Assembly (NCBI GenBank): GCA_027489915.1
Contig: JAIXZB010000020.1
Coordinates: 1 to 14,751 of the forward strand
Direction of reading: 5' to 3'
DNA from: Rickettsiales bacterium
GTDB lineage: Bacteria; Pseudomonadota; Alphaproteobacteria; Rickettsiales; UBA3002
Length of the DNA stretch: 14,751 nt
This document shows, piece by piece, positions 1-6,467 of this stretch; position 1 is the stretch's first letter, and every line of letters starts with the position of its first letter. Under the pieces are notes generated by a model. That model was not told the origin of the DNA. It did not search any database and worked only from the letters and a program-made list of their open reading frames with translations. The position numbers and the translations under genes are program-made.

Positions 1-213
1 ATCACCATTTATCTGGCTTGTGGCTTCCACCAACGCCGCGCCAAATGCTGCATCCTGTCCTGCTTTCCATGTGCGGTATATCTGGCCACCCGCAGTCCCC
101 ACAATCACGGCAATCACCAGAGCAAACAGGCCTTTGCGGTTATCCACCCAAAACCGCTCTGCCTTATCGCGGCGCAGGGCTTCGTTCACTTCCGCAATGA
201 GCATATCGGTCAT
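1..213 (-). CDS. Membrane-anchored TPR_21-type protein, N-terminal part (truncated by window edge)
   Basis: This minus-strand reading frame starts at ATG 213 and stays open to the left edge, giving 71 residues. It begins MTDMLIAEVNEALRRDKAER, followed by one hydrophobic segment at about residues 28-45 (LFALVIAVIVGTAGGQIY) and the start of a helical periplasmic part. A short, charged cytoplasmic N-terminus with an E-x-x-R-x-D-K pattern plus one membrane anchor is the usual beginning of the TPR_21 / YfgM-like family. Members of that family have a periplasmic tetratricopeptide domain and are thought to assist envelope protein assembly. The TPR part itself lies outside the window, so the family call rests on the N-terminus only. 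A ribosome-binding sequence AGGAG (220-224) overlaps the guaA stop codon, leaving a 9-base gap, so translation is probably coupled to guaA. Confidence 0.7.
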   Translation of the reverse strand, partial: MTDMLIAEVNEALRRDKAERFWVDNRKGLFALVIAVIVGTAGGQIYRTWKAGQDAAFGAALVEATSQINGD

Positions 214-219
214 ACGTTT

Positions 220-224
220 CTCCT
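220..224 (-). promoter_or_regulatory. Ribosome-binding site of the TPR-like gene, overlapping the guaA stop codon
   Basis: Read on the minus strand the junction is TAGGAGAAACGTATG. The guaA stop TAG shares its AG with an AGGAG Shine-Dalgarno sequence, six bases before the ATG at 213. This supports that start and suggests that ribosomes ending on guaA help initiation of the next gene. Confidence 0.65.
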
Positions 225-1773
225 ATTCCCACTCAATGGTGCCAGGTGGCTTGCTGGTAATATCATAGACAATACGGTTGATACCGCGCACCTCGTTGAT
301 AATACGCGAGGAAACTTTGCTGAGGAACGCATGCTCGAACGGGTAGGTATCAGCCGTCATTCCATCGGTCGAAGTCACGGCACGCAGCGCACATACATAT
401 TCATAGGTGCGCGCATCGCCCATCACGCCCACGGTTTTCACCGGTAGCAGCACCGCAAAGGCCTGCCAGATTTCATTGTATAAATTATTACTGCGCAGCT
501 CTTCGATATATATTGCGTCTGCGCGGCGCAAGAGATTCAATTTTTCTTCTGTAATCTCACCGGGAATACGAATCGCCAAACCAGGGCCAGGGAATGGATG
601 GCGATACACCAGATCATGCGGCATCCCTAGCTCCATACCCAATGCGCGCACTTCATCCTTAAACAGGGCGCGCAGTGGCTCCACCAGTTTTAGATTCATG
701 CGCTCTGGCAAACCGCCCACATTATGGTGCGATTTGATGGTCACACTCGGGCCACCATGGAAGGAAATCGATTCAATCACATCGGGATATAACGTGCCTT
801 GCGCCAGAAAATCGGCATCCTCAAAGCGTTTTGCTTCCTGCTCGAACACTTCAATAAACGTCTCACCGATAATCTTACGTTTACGCTCAGGGTCACGTAC
901 ACCCTCGAGCCTACTCAAAAACAGTGCCGATGCATCGACATAGGTGAGGGGAATTTTGTAGTATTCTACAAACCGCGCGCGCACTTCTTCGCCTTCATTC
1001 AAGCGCAGCATACCGGTATCGACAAAAATACATTGTAGCTTGTTACCAATCGCCTCATGCAGCAATTTTGCGACCACCGATGAATCCACCCCGCCCGATA
1101 ACCCGCAAATCACGCTCTTATCGCCGACTTGCGCACGGATACGGGCAATTTCTTCGGCGCGGAAGGCTTTCATGCTCCAATCACCGCGCGCACCACAAAT
1201 CTCGCGCACGAAATTCGCAATCAGCCGCGCGCCATCGGGCGTATGCACCACTTCGGGGTGAAACTGCACTGCATATAAATGGCGCGATTCATCCGCAATC
1301 GCCGCGTAAGGGGCTGATGGGGTTTTTGCAACCACCGTAAAGCCCTCAGGCAATGCATCAACACGATCACCGTGGCTCATCCATACCTGATACGATTTTC
1401 CTGCCTGCCACACGCCTTTACCCAAACGGGTGGGGTTCACCACTTCCACTTCCGCACGGCCAAATTCGCGGTGATCCGAGGGAGTTACGCGCCCACCGAG
1501 CAATTCGCACATGAGCTGCTCGCCGTAGCAAATGCCAAGCACTGGTACACCCCATTCAAACACATCCTTGCTGATGCGCGGGCTGCCGCCCTCATGCACC
1601 GAAGCGGGGCCACCCGATAAAATCACCCCGCGCGCACCAAAGGCACGGAGTTCATCAAGCGGCTTGGTGCAAGGGTGAATTTCGCAATACACACCCGATT
1701 CACGCACACGGCGGGCGATAAGCTGGGTTACTTGCGAACCAAAATCAATAATGAGGATACGATCATGCGACAT
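223..1773 (-). CDS. guaA: GMP synthase (glutamine-hydrolysing)
   Basis: GuaA converts XMP to GMP using ATP and glutamine, the last step of de novo guanine nucleotide synthesis in the cytosol. The protein has 516 residues, close to the usual 510-525. Residues 4-190 form the class I glutamine amidotransferase domain, with the nucleophile Cys82 in GICYGEQ and the His172/Glu174 pair in QFHPE. Residues 205-390 form the ATP-pyrophosphatase domain, with the P-loop SGGVDSS at 226-232. The C-terminal part is the GMP synthase dimerisation domain and ends in the typical KPPGTIEWE. The start at 1773 gives the standard MSHDRILIIDFGSQ N-terminus, but no strong Shine-Dalgarno lies upstream. guaA is divergent from the pilus operon and leads a minus-strand unit with the downstream TPR-like gene. 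All key motifs are intact. Confidence 0.98.
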   Translation of the reverse strand: MSHDRILIIDFGSQVTQLIARRVRESGVYCEIHPCTKPLDELRAFGARGVILSGGPASVHEGGSPRISKDVFEWGVPVLGICYGEQLMCELLGGRVTPSDHREFGRAEVEVVNPTRLGKGVWQAGKSYQVWMSHGDRVDALPEGFTVVAKTPSAPYAAIADESRHLYAVQFHPEVVHTPDGARLIANFVREICGARGDWSMKAFRAEEIARIRAQVGDKSVICGLSGGVDSSVVAKLLHEAIGNKLQCIFVDTGMLRLNEGEEVRARFVEYYKIPLTYVDASALFLSRLEGVRDPERKRKIIGETFIEVFEQEAKRFEDADFLAQGTLYPDVIESISFHGGPSVTIKSHHNVGGLPERMNLKLVEPLRALFKDEVRALGMELGMPHDLVYRHPFPGPGLAIRIPGEITEEKLNLLRRADAIYIEELRSNNLYNEIWQAFAVLLPVKTVGVMGDARTYEYVCALRAVTSTDGMTADTYPFEHAFLSKVSSRIINEVRGINRIVYDITSKPPGTIEWE

Positions 1774-1881
1774 AATGCCAGCACCATACGCAGCCGCGCA
1801 TCATCCGCAAGTGTTTGTTGTGGCTTATAGGCAAACATGCGCCCATAAAGCGCCTAAACCCTTGGTTACAACACAAAATTC
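1774..1881. other. guaA-proximal part of the divergent intergenic region
   Basis: No gene is visible here. On the minus strand a TATAAG hexamer (1824-1829) lies about 50 bases before the guaA start and could be its -10 element. I find no convincing -35 at 16-18 bases from it. No CtrA-type TTAA-N7-TTAA site is present. I see no riboswitch-like structure ahead of guaA by eye. Confidence 0.3.
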
Positions 1882-1911
1882 TTGACGCTGCTTGTGAAGC
1901 AGTCAGATAGT
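1882..1911 (+). promoter_or_regulatory. Candidate promoter of the cpaB-tadC pilus operon
   Basis: TTGACG (1882-1887, five of six matches to TTGACA) is followed after 18 bases by GATAGT (1906-1911, four of six matches to TATAAT). It lies about 70 bases before the cpaB start, in the only sizeable non-coding region upstream of the operon. The spacer contains a perfect inverted repeat. The -10 element is weak, so this is a suggestion from spacing and position rather than a firm call. Confidence 0.4.
1888..1902. repeat. Inverted repeat CTGCTT-GTG-AAGCAG in the promoter spacer
   Basis: Perfect six-base arms (1888-1893 and 1897-1902) flank GTG. The repeat sits between the candidate -35 and -10 of the pilus operon. 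That is where a repressor or a dimeric regulator could bind; in RNA it would also form a short hairpin. No regulator family can be named. Confidence 0.55.
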
Positions 1912-1934
1912 AGCTATTATAAGAATACTACTAT
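1907..1934. repeat. Inverted repeat ATAGTAG / CTACTAT upstream of cpaB
   Basis: Seven-base perfect arms at 1907-1913 and 1928-1934 are separated by a 14-base AT-rich centre. The left arm overlaps the candidate -10 element and the right arm lies near the expected transcription start. It is either an operator-like element or a weak leader hairpin. The AT-rich composition makes chance formation possible. Confidence 0.45.
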
Positions 1935-1966
1935 AGAATAGCAGCAATATATAAGCTGCGTTCACT

Positions 1967-1973
1967 AAAGAGG
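1967..1973 (+). promoter_or_regulatory. Ribosome-binding site that selects the cpaB start
   Basis: AAAGAGG (1967-1973) directly abuts an ATG at 1974 and lies six bases before a second in-frame ATG at 1980. A zero-base spacer cannot initiate efficiently, so the ATG at 1980 is the better start. Confidence 0.65.
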
Positions 1974-1979
1974 ATGAGT

Positions 1980-3095
1980 ATGCGTTTTGGGCCCTTGGTA
2001 ATTGCGATTGTACTTGCGGTTGTATGCGGGTTTATCGCCTTCATGGTGATGGGCAGCAAAAAAGAAGAAGTCGCTGTAGTTGCGCAAGCACCTGCGCCTG
2101 TGGTGAAAGAAGTAGAAACAGTAAATGTGCTCATCGCAGCCCAGTTCATTCCTATTGGATCCGTTATTTCACAAGAGCAGGTTGTCTCTCAGCCATGGCC
2201 CAAAAACCTTATCAGCCCTAACTTTATTGTCGAAGGCAGCGATCCTGCTGCTGTAGTCGGCAAAATCAGCCGTGCCAGCTTCCAAGAAGGTGAGCCATTC
2301 GCGCTTTCTAAGCTGTCAGCCGCAGGCGAAGGCAGCTTCCTTGCAGGTTCACTTCCCAAGGGTATGCGTGCTGTAACCATTAACACCGATGAAACGCTTG
2401 GCGTTGCTGGATTCGTGTTTCCAGGAGATAAAGTCGATATCTTAATTACCCACCGCGTACCACGCTGGAATCAGCTCAGCGATTCAGCCGATCAACAGGA
2501 TATTACCGAAACGCTACTTGCGAATGTTTCCGTACTTGCCGTTGATCAAATCGCCAATGCTCAGGAAATCGCGGCAAATTCGCAGCAGCAACAGCAAGGC
2601 GGCACAGGGCAATCAACTATTCATATCCCCCGCACTGTTTCGGTGATGGTAAATCCTGTCGATGCGCAAAAATTGCGGTTAGCTGAAAAAGTAGGTCAGC
2701 TATCGCTCGCACTGCGCTCTGTCGAAGACCGTGATACGATTGATATGGCCTCGTTGCTTCGCTTGCAAAATATAACCATGTTCCCACTCGATTCGGTTGT
2801 GAAGCCAGAAAAAAGCAGTGATGCAAAAGCAGAAGATGGCATTCGTGTGATTCGCGGTACAGCAGCAGAAAACATCGCGCCTGTGGAGATGCAAAAAAAA
2901 TCATTGCCAGCAGGAAATAACCCGTTACAACTTGTTTCGTCTGTTGCGGTCGCGCCTGCGCAATCTGCCGTTGTTGTAACCTCGCCCACACCAACGCCAG
3001 CTGCGCCAAGCCAAGCTGCGGCAGATATTCTCTCTGCCACTCCTGTTGTGTCAGTTCCTTCTGCGCAAACGGTTCCGGCTACCACTCTACAATAA
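1980..3095 (+). CDS. cpaB: Flp pilus assembly protein CpaB (RcpC/CpaB family)
   Basis: CpaB is the periplasmic, inner-membrane-anchored part of the Tad/Flp pilus machine and is thought to link the secretin to the inner-membrane platform. From the chosen start the protein has 371 residues. One membrane helix lies at about residues 5-24. An SAF domain follows at about 47-111 (VNVLIAAQFIPIGSVIS). The RcpC-type domain spans about 119-247, including KGMRAVTIN and GFVFPGDKVDIL, and a VRVIRG-like stretch (IRVIRG) lies at about 288-293. A Gln run at about 202-206 (NSQQQQQGG) is a probable loop. The last 55 residues are a low-complexity Ala/Pro/Val/Ser/Thr tail that makes this protein longer than many relatives. 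It is the first gene of the operon, and the start at 1980 is set by AAAGAGG six bases upstream. An in-frame ATG at 1974 would add only two residues. Confidence 0.92.
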   Translation: MRFGPLVIAIVLAVVCGFIAFMVMGSKKEEVAVVAQAPAPVVKEVETVNVLIAAQFIPIGSVISQEQVVSQPWPKNLISPNFIVEGSDPAAVVGKISRASFQEGEPFALSKLSAAGEGSFLAGSLPKGMRAVTINTDETLGVAGFVFPGDKVDILITHRVPRWNQLSDSADQQDITETLLANVSVLAVDQIANAQEIAANSQQQQQGGTGQSTIHIPRTVSVMVNPVDAQKLRLAEKVGQLSLALRSVEDRDTIDMASLLRLQNITMFPLDSVVKPEKSSDAKAEDGIRVIRGTAAENIAPVEMQKKSLPAGNNPLQLVSSVAVAPAQSAVVVTSPTPTPAAPSQAAADILSATPVVSVPSAQTVPATTLQ

Positions 3096-3138
3096 TAAAA
3101 ATAATCACGTTCACCTCTAAAAGAATCAGAATCGTGTC

Positions 3139-4578
3139 ATGGCTCGTGCAAATGTTTTCATTTCGGCAGTATGTCTAATTTTTATTGCTAGTTTTACTCC
3201 TGTTTTTTCTGCTGCCGCTGCGGGTAGTGCGTTTTATGTCCCCGTTGGTAGGTCGGAGCTCATGACCACCTCCGTGCCCATGGGCGAAGTGATTGTTGCC
3301 AATCCTGAAGTGGCCGATATCTATGTGCATGGCCGCAACAAGGTTTCAGTTATTGGCAAATCGGTTGGCACCACCACCATTCGTGTATTTGACCAAAAAA
3401 GCCGCATTTTGCGCTCTTCCGATGTGGTTGTCACTTATGACCTCCCTGCTATTCGCAAAGCATTACGTGACTTTCTTCCCTATGAACGCGTTGGCGTAAA
3501 CCTTGTTAATACCCGCGTCGCACTTACAGGCGATGTATCCAGCGCCGAGGCTGCTAAAACCGCTGTCGAAATTGCTGAGCAATATGTTGCAAGCGCTGCC
3601 GACCTTTCGGGCCCACGCAAAGCTTTGGCCGAAACCGAGCGTTCAGCTATTGTAAACCTCATGAAAATCACTGCTGGACAGCAGGTGATGCTGCGCATTC
3701 GTGTAGGTGAAATTCAGCGTAGTGCCCTCAAAAACTTAGGCGTTGGTTTGCGCTCATTCAAAACAGGGTCGCAAGGGTTCCTGATAGGCACGGGATCGGC
3801 TGGGACATCTGTAGTAAACGGCGAAAGCTCTGCACTTACCACGGATACCTTTACAAATTTTGAGCGTGCCGCAGACACTTTTGGTTCCGCGGGTCTTACT
3901 AAAATTGGCGGTAATTTTGGGCTTGGTATTCAACTTGAAGCACTTGAACGTAAGGGGTTATTCAAGGTGCTAGCAGAACCGAACCTTGTTTCACTCTCAG
4001 GCGAGCAAGCCGAGTTTCTTGCGGGTGGCGAATTTCCTATCCCAGTGCCGCAAGATCAAAGTACCGTGACCATTGAATACAAGCCTTTCGGTGTCGCAGT
4101 AAAATTTACACCTCTGGTACTGTCTGAAAATCGTATCCGCATACAGGTGCAGCCCGAGATATCAGAGGTCAGCAACGAGCGCGCCATAAATATTGGTGGC
4201 TTTTCTGCACCTTCTTTCAACACACGCCGCGCATCTACCACTGTCGAGCTAGCGCCTGGTGAAAGCTTTATGATTGCGGGCCTTATAAAAGACACGCTGG
4301 TAAGCCAAATTGACCAGCTACCAGGCGCTGCAGAAGTGCCTATCCTCAGCGCTTTATTCCGTTCCACTTCATTCCAGCGCAACGAAACAGAAATGGTAAT
4401 TGCAGTTACTCCCTATATCGTTGATCCGCTTAAATCGGGTGAAGTGAAACTTCCAACCGATAATTTCCGTCCTGCAAGCTTCACCGAATCTATTTTTCTC
4501 GGTGGGCTCAGTGCCCAGCCACAATGGGGCGGTGATGGCCCTACACTTGAAGGCCCTTCGGGCTTCATGACCGATTAA
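3139..4578 (+). CDS. cpaC: Flp pilus outer-membrane secretin CpaC/RcpA
   Basis: CpaC forms the outer-membrane ring through which the Flp pilus passes. The 479-residue product starts with a Sec signal peptide (hydrophobic residues 7-24, likely cleavage within SAAAA at about 24-28). The pilus N-terminal domain covers about 30-100 and has the family signature VANPEVADIYV and VIGKSVGTTTIRVFD. A BON-like segment lies at about 105-150. The secretin domain spans about 260-430, with RKGLFKVLAEPNLVSLSGEQ and the C-terminal secretin signature VELAPGESFMIAGLIKD at 369-385. Domain order and length agree with CpaC. It lies 43 bases after cpaB. The Shine-Dalgarno is weak (AAAAGAA, 15 or more bases upstream), so the start rests on the signal peptide. 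The inter-gene region holds no obvious promoter. Confidence 0.95.
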   Translation: MARANVFISAVCLIFIASFTPVFSAAAAGSAFYVPVGRSELMTTSVPMGEVIVANPEVADIYVHGRNKVSVIGKSVGTTTIRVFDQKSRILRSSDVVVTYDLPAIRKALRDFLPYERVGVNLVNTRVALTGDVSSAEAAKTAVEIAEQYVASAADLSGPRKALAETERSAIVNLMKITAGQQVMLRIRVGEIQRSALKNLGVGLRSFKTGSQGFLIGTGSAGTSVVNGESSALTTDTFTNFERAADTFGSAGLTKIGGNFGLGIQLEALERKGLFKVLAEPNLVSLSGEQAEFLAGGEFPIPVPQDQSTVTIEYKPFGVAVKFTPLVLSENRIRIQVQPEISEVSNERAINIGGFSAPSFNTRRASTTVELAPGESFMIAGLIKDTLVSQIDQLPGAAEVPILSALFRSTSFQRNETEMVIAVTPYIVDPLKSGEVKLPTDNFRPASFTESIFLGGLSAQPQWGGDGPTLEGPSGFMTD

Positions 4579-4591
4579 TCAGGAGATACGC

Positions 4592-5191
4592 ATGGTGCGC
4601 CCACTTCCCACTCTTATTTCTTTATTTGCCCTGTTTCTTGTAGCAGCATGTGGACGCTACGAAGACGGTACTTTTAGCCGCGGAGCGCCAGAGCGCCTGC
4701 TTGATGTGTCGAGCGAAGTGGTTAATCTGGGCGTGAATTCAGCGCGCGAAGTCGATGAATTGTCGCAATGGGTTGGTCGTGATCAGCCTACACGCGCTGA
4801 GCTTTATTGCTCTGAAGGGGCCCCTTTGTGCCGAGAAGCCAAACAAGTGTTGGAATTATATGGTGTTCCCACCCTCTTTGTTCCTTCCAACACTCAAACT
4901 GTAACCTTGGTGTATGAGCGTGTACTCGCGCGTGATTGCGATCAGCAGTTTCGTGATGTCCCCGATTTATACCGCAACGAAAACCACAAGGCATTCGGTT
5001 GTTCGATATCTGCTAACATTGTGCAACATGTGTCGCAAAAACAGCAGTTCGTAAGCCCTAATTTGTCGGATTACCGTGACGCCGAAGCGGCAGTGAATAA
5101 TTATAATTCCTATCAAAGGCAAACTTCAACCAGCGAAGAATCGGCATACAGCCTCGATCAATCGCTGCTCAAGAATGCTAAAACGCAATAA
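4592..5191 (+). CDS. cpaD: Flp pilus assembly lipoprotein CpaD
   Basis: CpaD is an outer-membrane-associated lipoprotein that supports the CpaC secretin. The product has 199 residues. A lipoprotein signal ends in the lipobox VAAC with Cys20 as the lipidated residue. The family hallmark is the stretch YRNENHKAFGCSISANIVQH at about 127-146, which matches the conserved N-x-x-x-F-G-C pattern of CpaD. The mature protein has four further cysteines (73, 80, 116, 137), which may form disulfides in the periplasm. The C-terminal 30 residues are polar and probably disordered. A strong AGGAG lies eight bases before the ATG, and the gap to cpaC is 13 bases. The overall sequence looks divergent, so the name depends on the lipobox, the motif and the position between cpaC and cpaE. 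Confidence 0.85.
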   Translation: MVRPLPTLISLFALFLVAACGRYEDGTFSRGAPERLLDVSSEVVNLGVNSAREVDELSQWVGRDQPTRAELYCSEGAPLCREAKQVLELYGVPTLFVPSNTQTVTLVYERVLARDCDQQFRDVPDLYRNENHKAFGCSISANIVQHVSQKQQFVSPNLSDYRDAEAAVNNYNSYQRQTSTSEESAYSLDQSLLKNAKTQ

Positions 5192-5222
5192 CACCATCCT
5201 GATATAACAGGGGATAGGGCAC

Positions 5223-6455
5223 ATGGCACATACAGGGATGCTCGCCATCGTTGGTTCTTCGGAATACGATGTATTGGCGATGGAAGTAGCGCTAGGACTC
5301 AACCAACCCGCGCCTCACATCATTCATGGTAGCTTGGGCGAAAGTGTTGCTGCCATGCAGGCCATGGGTATCAGCCCACGCTATTTACTGATGGATGTCG
5401 GAAACCAGCGCAGCACTGCTATTGCCGATATTGAAGCAATCGCCGAGTTGTGCGAGCCAGGCACACGGGTGGTGGCTATTGGCCAGATAAATGATATTCA
5501 GTTTTACCGTAACCTTACTGAGCACGGTATCCCCGATTACTTCCCTACACCCGCCAATCCGAGCGACATTATTGCTGCTTTCAAACGTCAGGATACCCCA
5601 ACAGCTCCCCCCGCTCAGGCACAGGGGAAAATTGCTCCAAGCAATAGTGAAGTGTTTGCTTTTATGAGTGCGGCAGGCGGTGATGGTGCATCCACCGCAG
5701 CGCTCAATACGGCGTTCTCCATCGCCCAACTCACAGGTAAACCCACCATCCTTGTCGATCTCGATTACCAATACGGTATGGCAGCACGTAACCTGAATCT
5801 TTCGGTACAATACGGCATCAAAGATTTGTTCGAGCATCCAGATAGAGGTGTGGATTCCACCATAGTGCAACGTATGGTCGCCCAATATGGCCCTCTGCAC
5901 GTGATAGCAGCTCCGTCCGATTTACGCTACCTTCCCTACATCGATCCAGCGGCGGTGTCGCAGCTGATTCAGGTGCTCAAATTATCTTACGAGAATATTA
6001 TTATCGACCTGCCGCACACATGGCAGCCTTGGGTGTCAGCAGCATGCCGTGAGGCCTCTTATTTTGTGCTGGTAGCGCAATTATGGCTCAAGTCAGTCTC
6101 TCATGCTGCCCGTATTCTGCGCGCCATTCGCAGCGAAGATGTGGTGGGGAATAATGTGCGCTTAGTCATCAACCGTGCGGGTGCCAAATTCCGCGAAGCG
6201 GTTGAAACACGCGACTTCGAGCGCGTTACAGGCGTTACTATCGCTCATAGTATTGTTAACGATACCAAAACGATTGTGGATGCAGAAAATCAGGCAAAAA
6301 CCATCATCGAGGTGGGTGAAGGCAGCAAACTGAAAACTGATCTCGATAATCTGGCGCGTTTACTCAAAAACGTACCATTACTCACATCCGATGCACAGCA
6401 GCCAGATGCCTCCAAATCCAGTATCAAAGATTTATTTAAACGCTTATCATCCTAA
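5223..6455 (+). CDS. cpaE: Pilus assembly protein CpaE/TadZ, MinD/ParA-like, with altered P-loop
   Basis: CpaE/TadZ proteins place the Tad apparatus in the cell. They combine a receiver-like N-terminal domain with a MinD/ParA-type ATPase fold. Here residues 5-120 match the atypical receiver part (YLLMDVG at 54-60, VVAIGQ at 83-88). A Pro/Ala linker follows at about 125-140, and residues 143-390 are the ATPase-like domain. The nucleotide loop reads AAGGDGAST (150-158). The deviant-Walker signature lysine of KGGxG is Ala, the usual Val is Asp, and the P-loop lysine position is Ala. The A'-type motif ILVDLDYQYG (176-185) and the Walker B-like IIIDLP (259-264) remain. ATP hydrolysis is therefore doubtful, which is inference. 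It starts with AGGGG/AGGG upstream and lies 31 bases after cpaD and 12 before cpaF. Confidence 0.9.
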   Translation: MAHTGMLAIVGSSEYDVLAMEVALGLNQPAPHIIHGSLGESVAAMQAMGISPRYLLMDVGNQRSTAIADIEAIAELCEPGTRVVAIGQINDIQFYRNLTEHGIPDYFPTPANPSDIIAAFKRQDTPTAPPAQAQGKIAPSNSEVFAFMSAAGGDGASTAALNTAFSIAQLTGKPTILVDLDYQYGMAARNLNLSVQYGIKDLFEHPDRGVDSTIVQRMVAQYGPLHVIAAPSDLRYLPYIDPAAVSQLIQVLKLSYENIIIDLPHTWQPWVSAACREASYFVLVAQLWLKSVSHAARILRAIRSEDVVGNNVRLVINRAGAKFREAVETRDFERVTGVTIAHSIVNDTKTIVDAENQAKTIIEVGEGSKLKTDLDNLARLLKNVPLLTSDAQQPDASKSSIKDLFKRLSS

Positions 6456-6467
6456 TCAAGGGGCCCT

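Noticed and set aside
407..943. A 178-codon plus-strand open frame inside guaA, and shorter ones at 1040-1340 and 1372-1620
   Set aside because: All are antisense to conserved guaA coding sequence. The Ser/Arg-rich translations are typical shadows with no signal peptide, domain or ribosome-binding site.
2578..2600. CAG/CAA-rich tract in cpaB as a possible microsatellite or phase-variable repeat
   Set aside because: It encodes only five consecutive Gln with mixed codons and non-uniform repeat units. It is an ordinary polar loop, not a slippage tract.
2617..3085. Overlapping minus-strand frames of about 130 codons opposite the 3' part of cpaB
   Set aside because: They are shadows of the low-complexity cpaB tail, without initiation signals or domain features.
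4808..4880. A glutaredoxin-like look of CpaD around Cys73-Cys80 followed by a helix and YGVP
   Set aside because: The spacing is C-x6-C rather than C-x2-C, and the helix plus Gly-Val-Pro corresponds to the usual CpaD layout before its Tyr-containing strand. It is not a thioredoxin fold.
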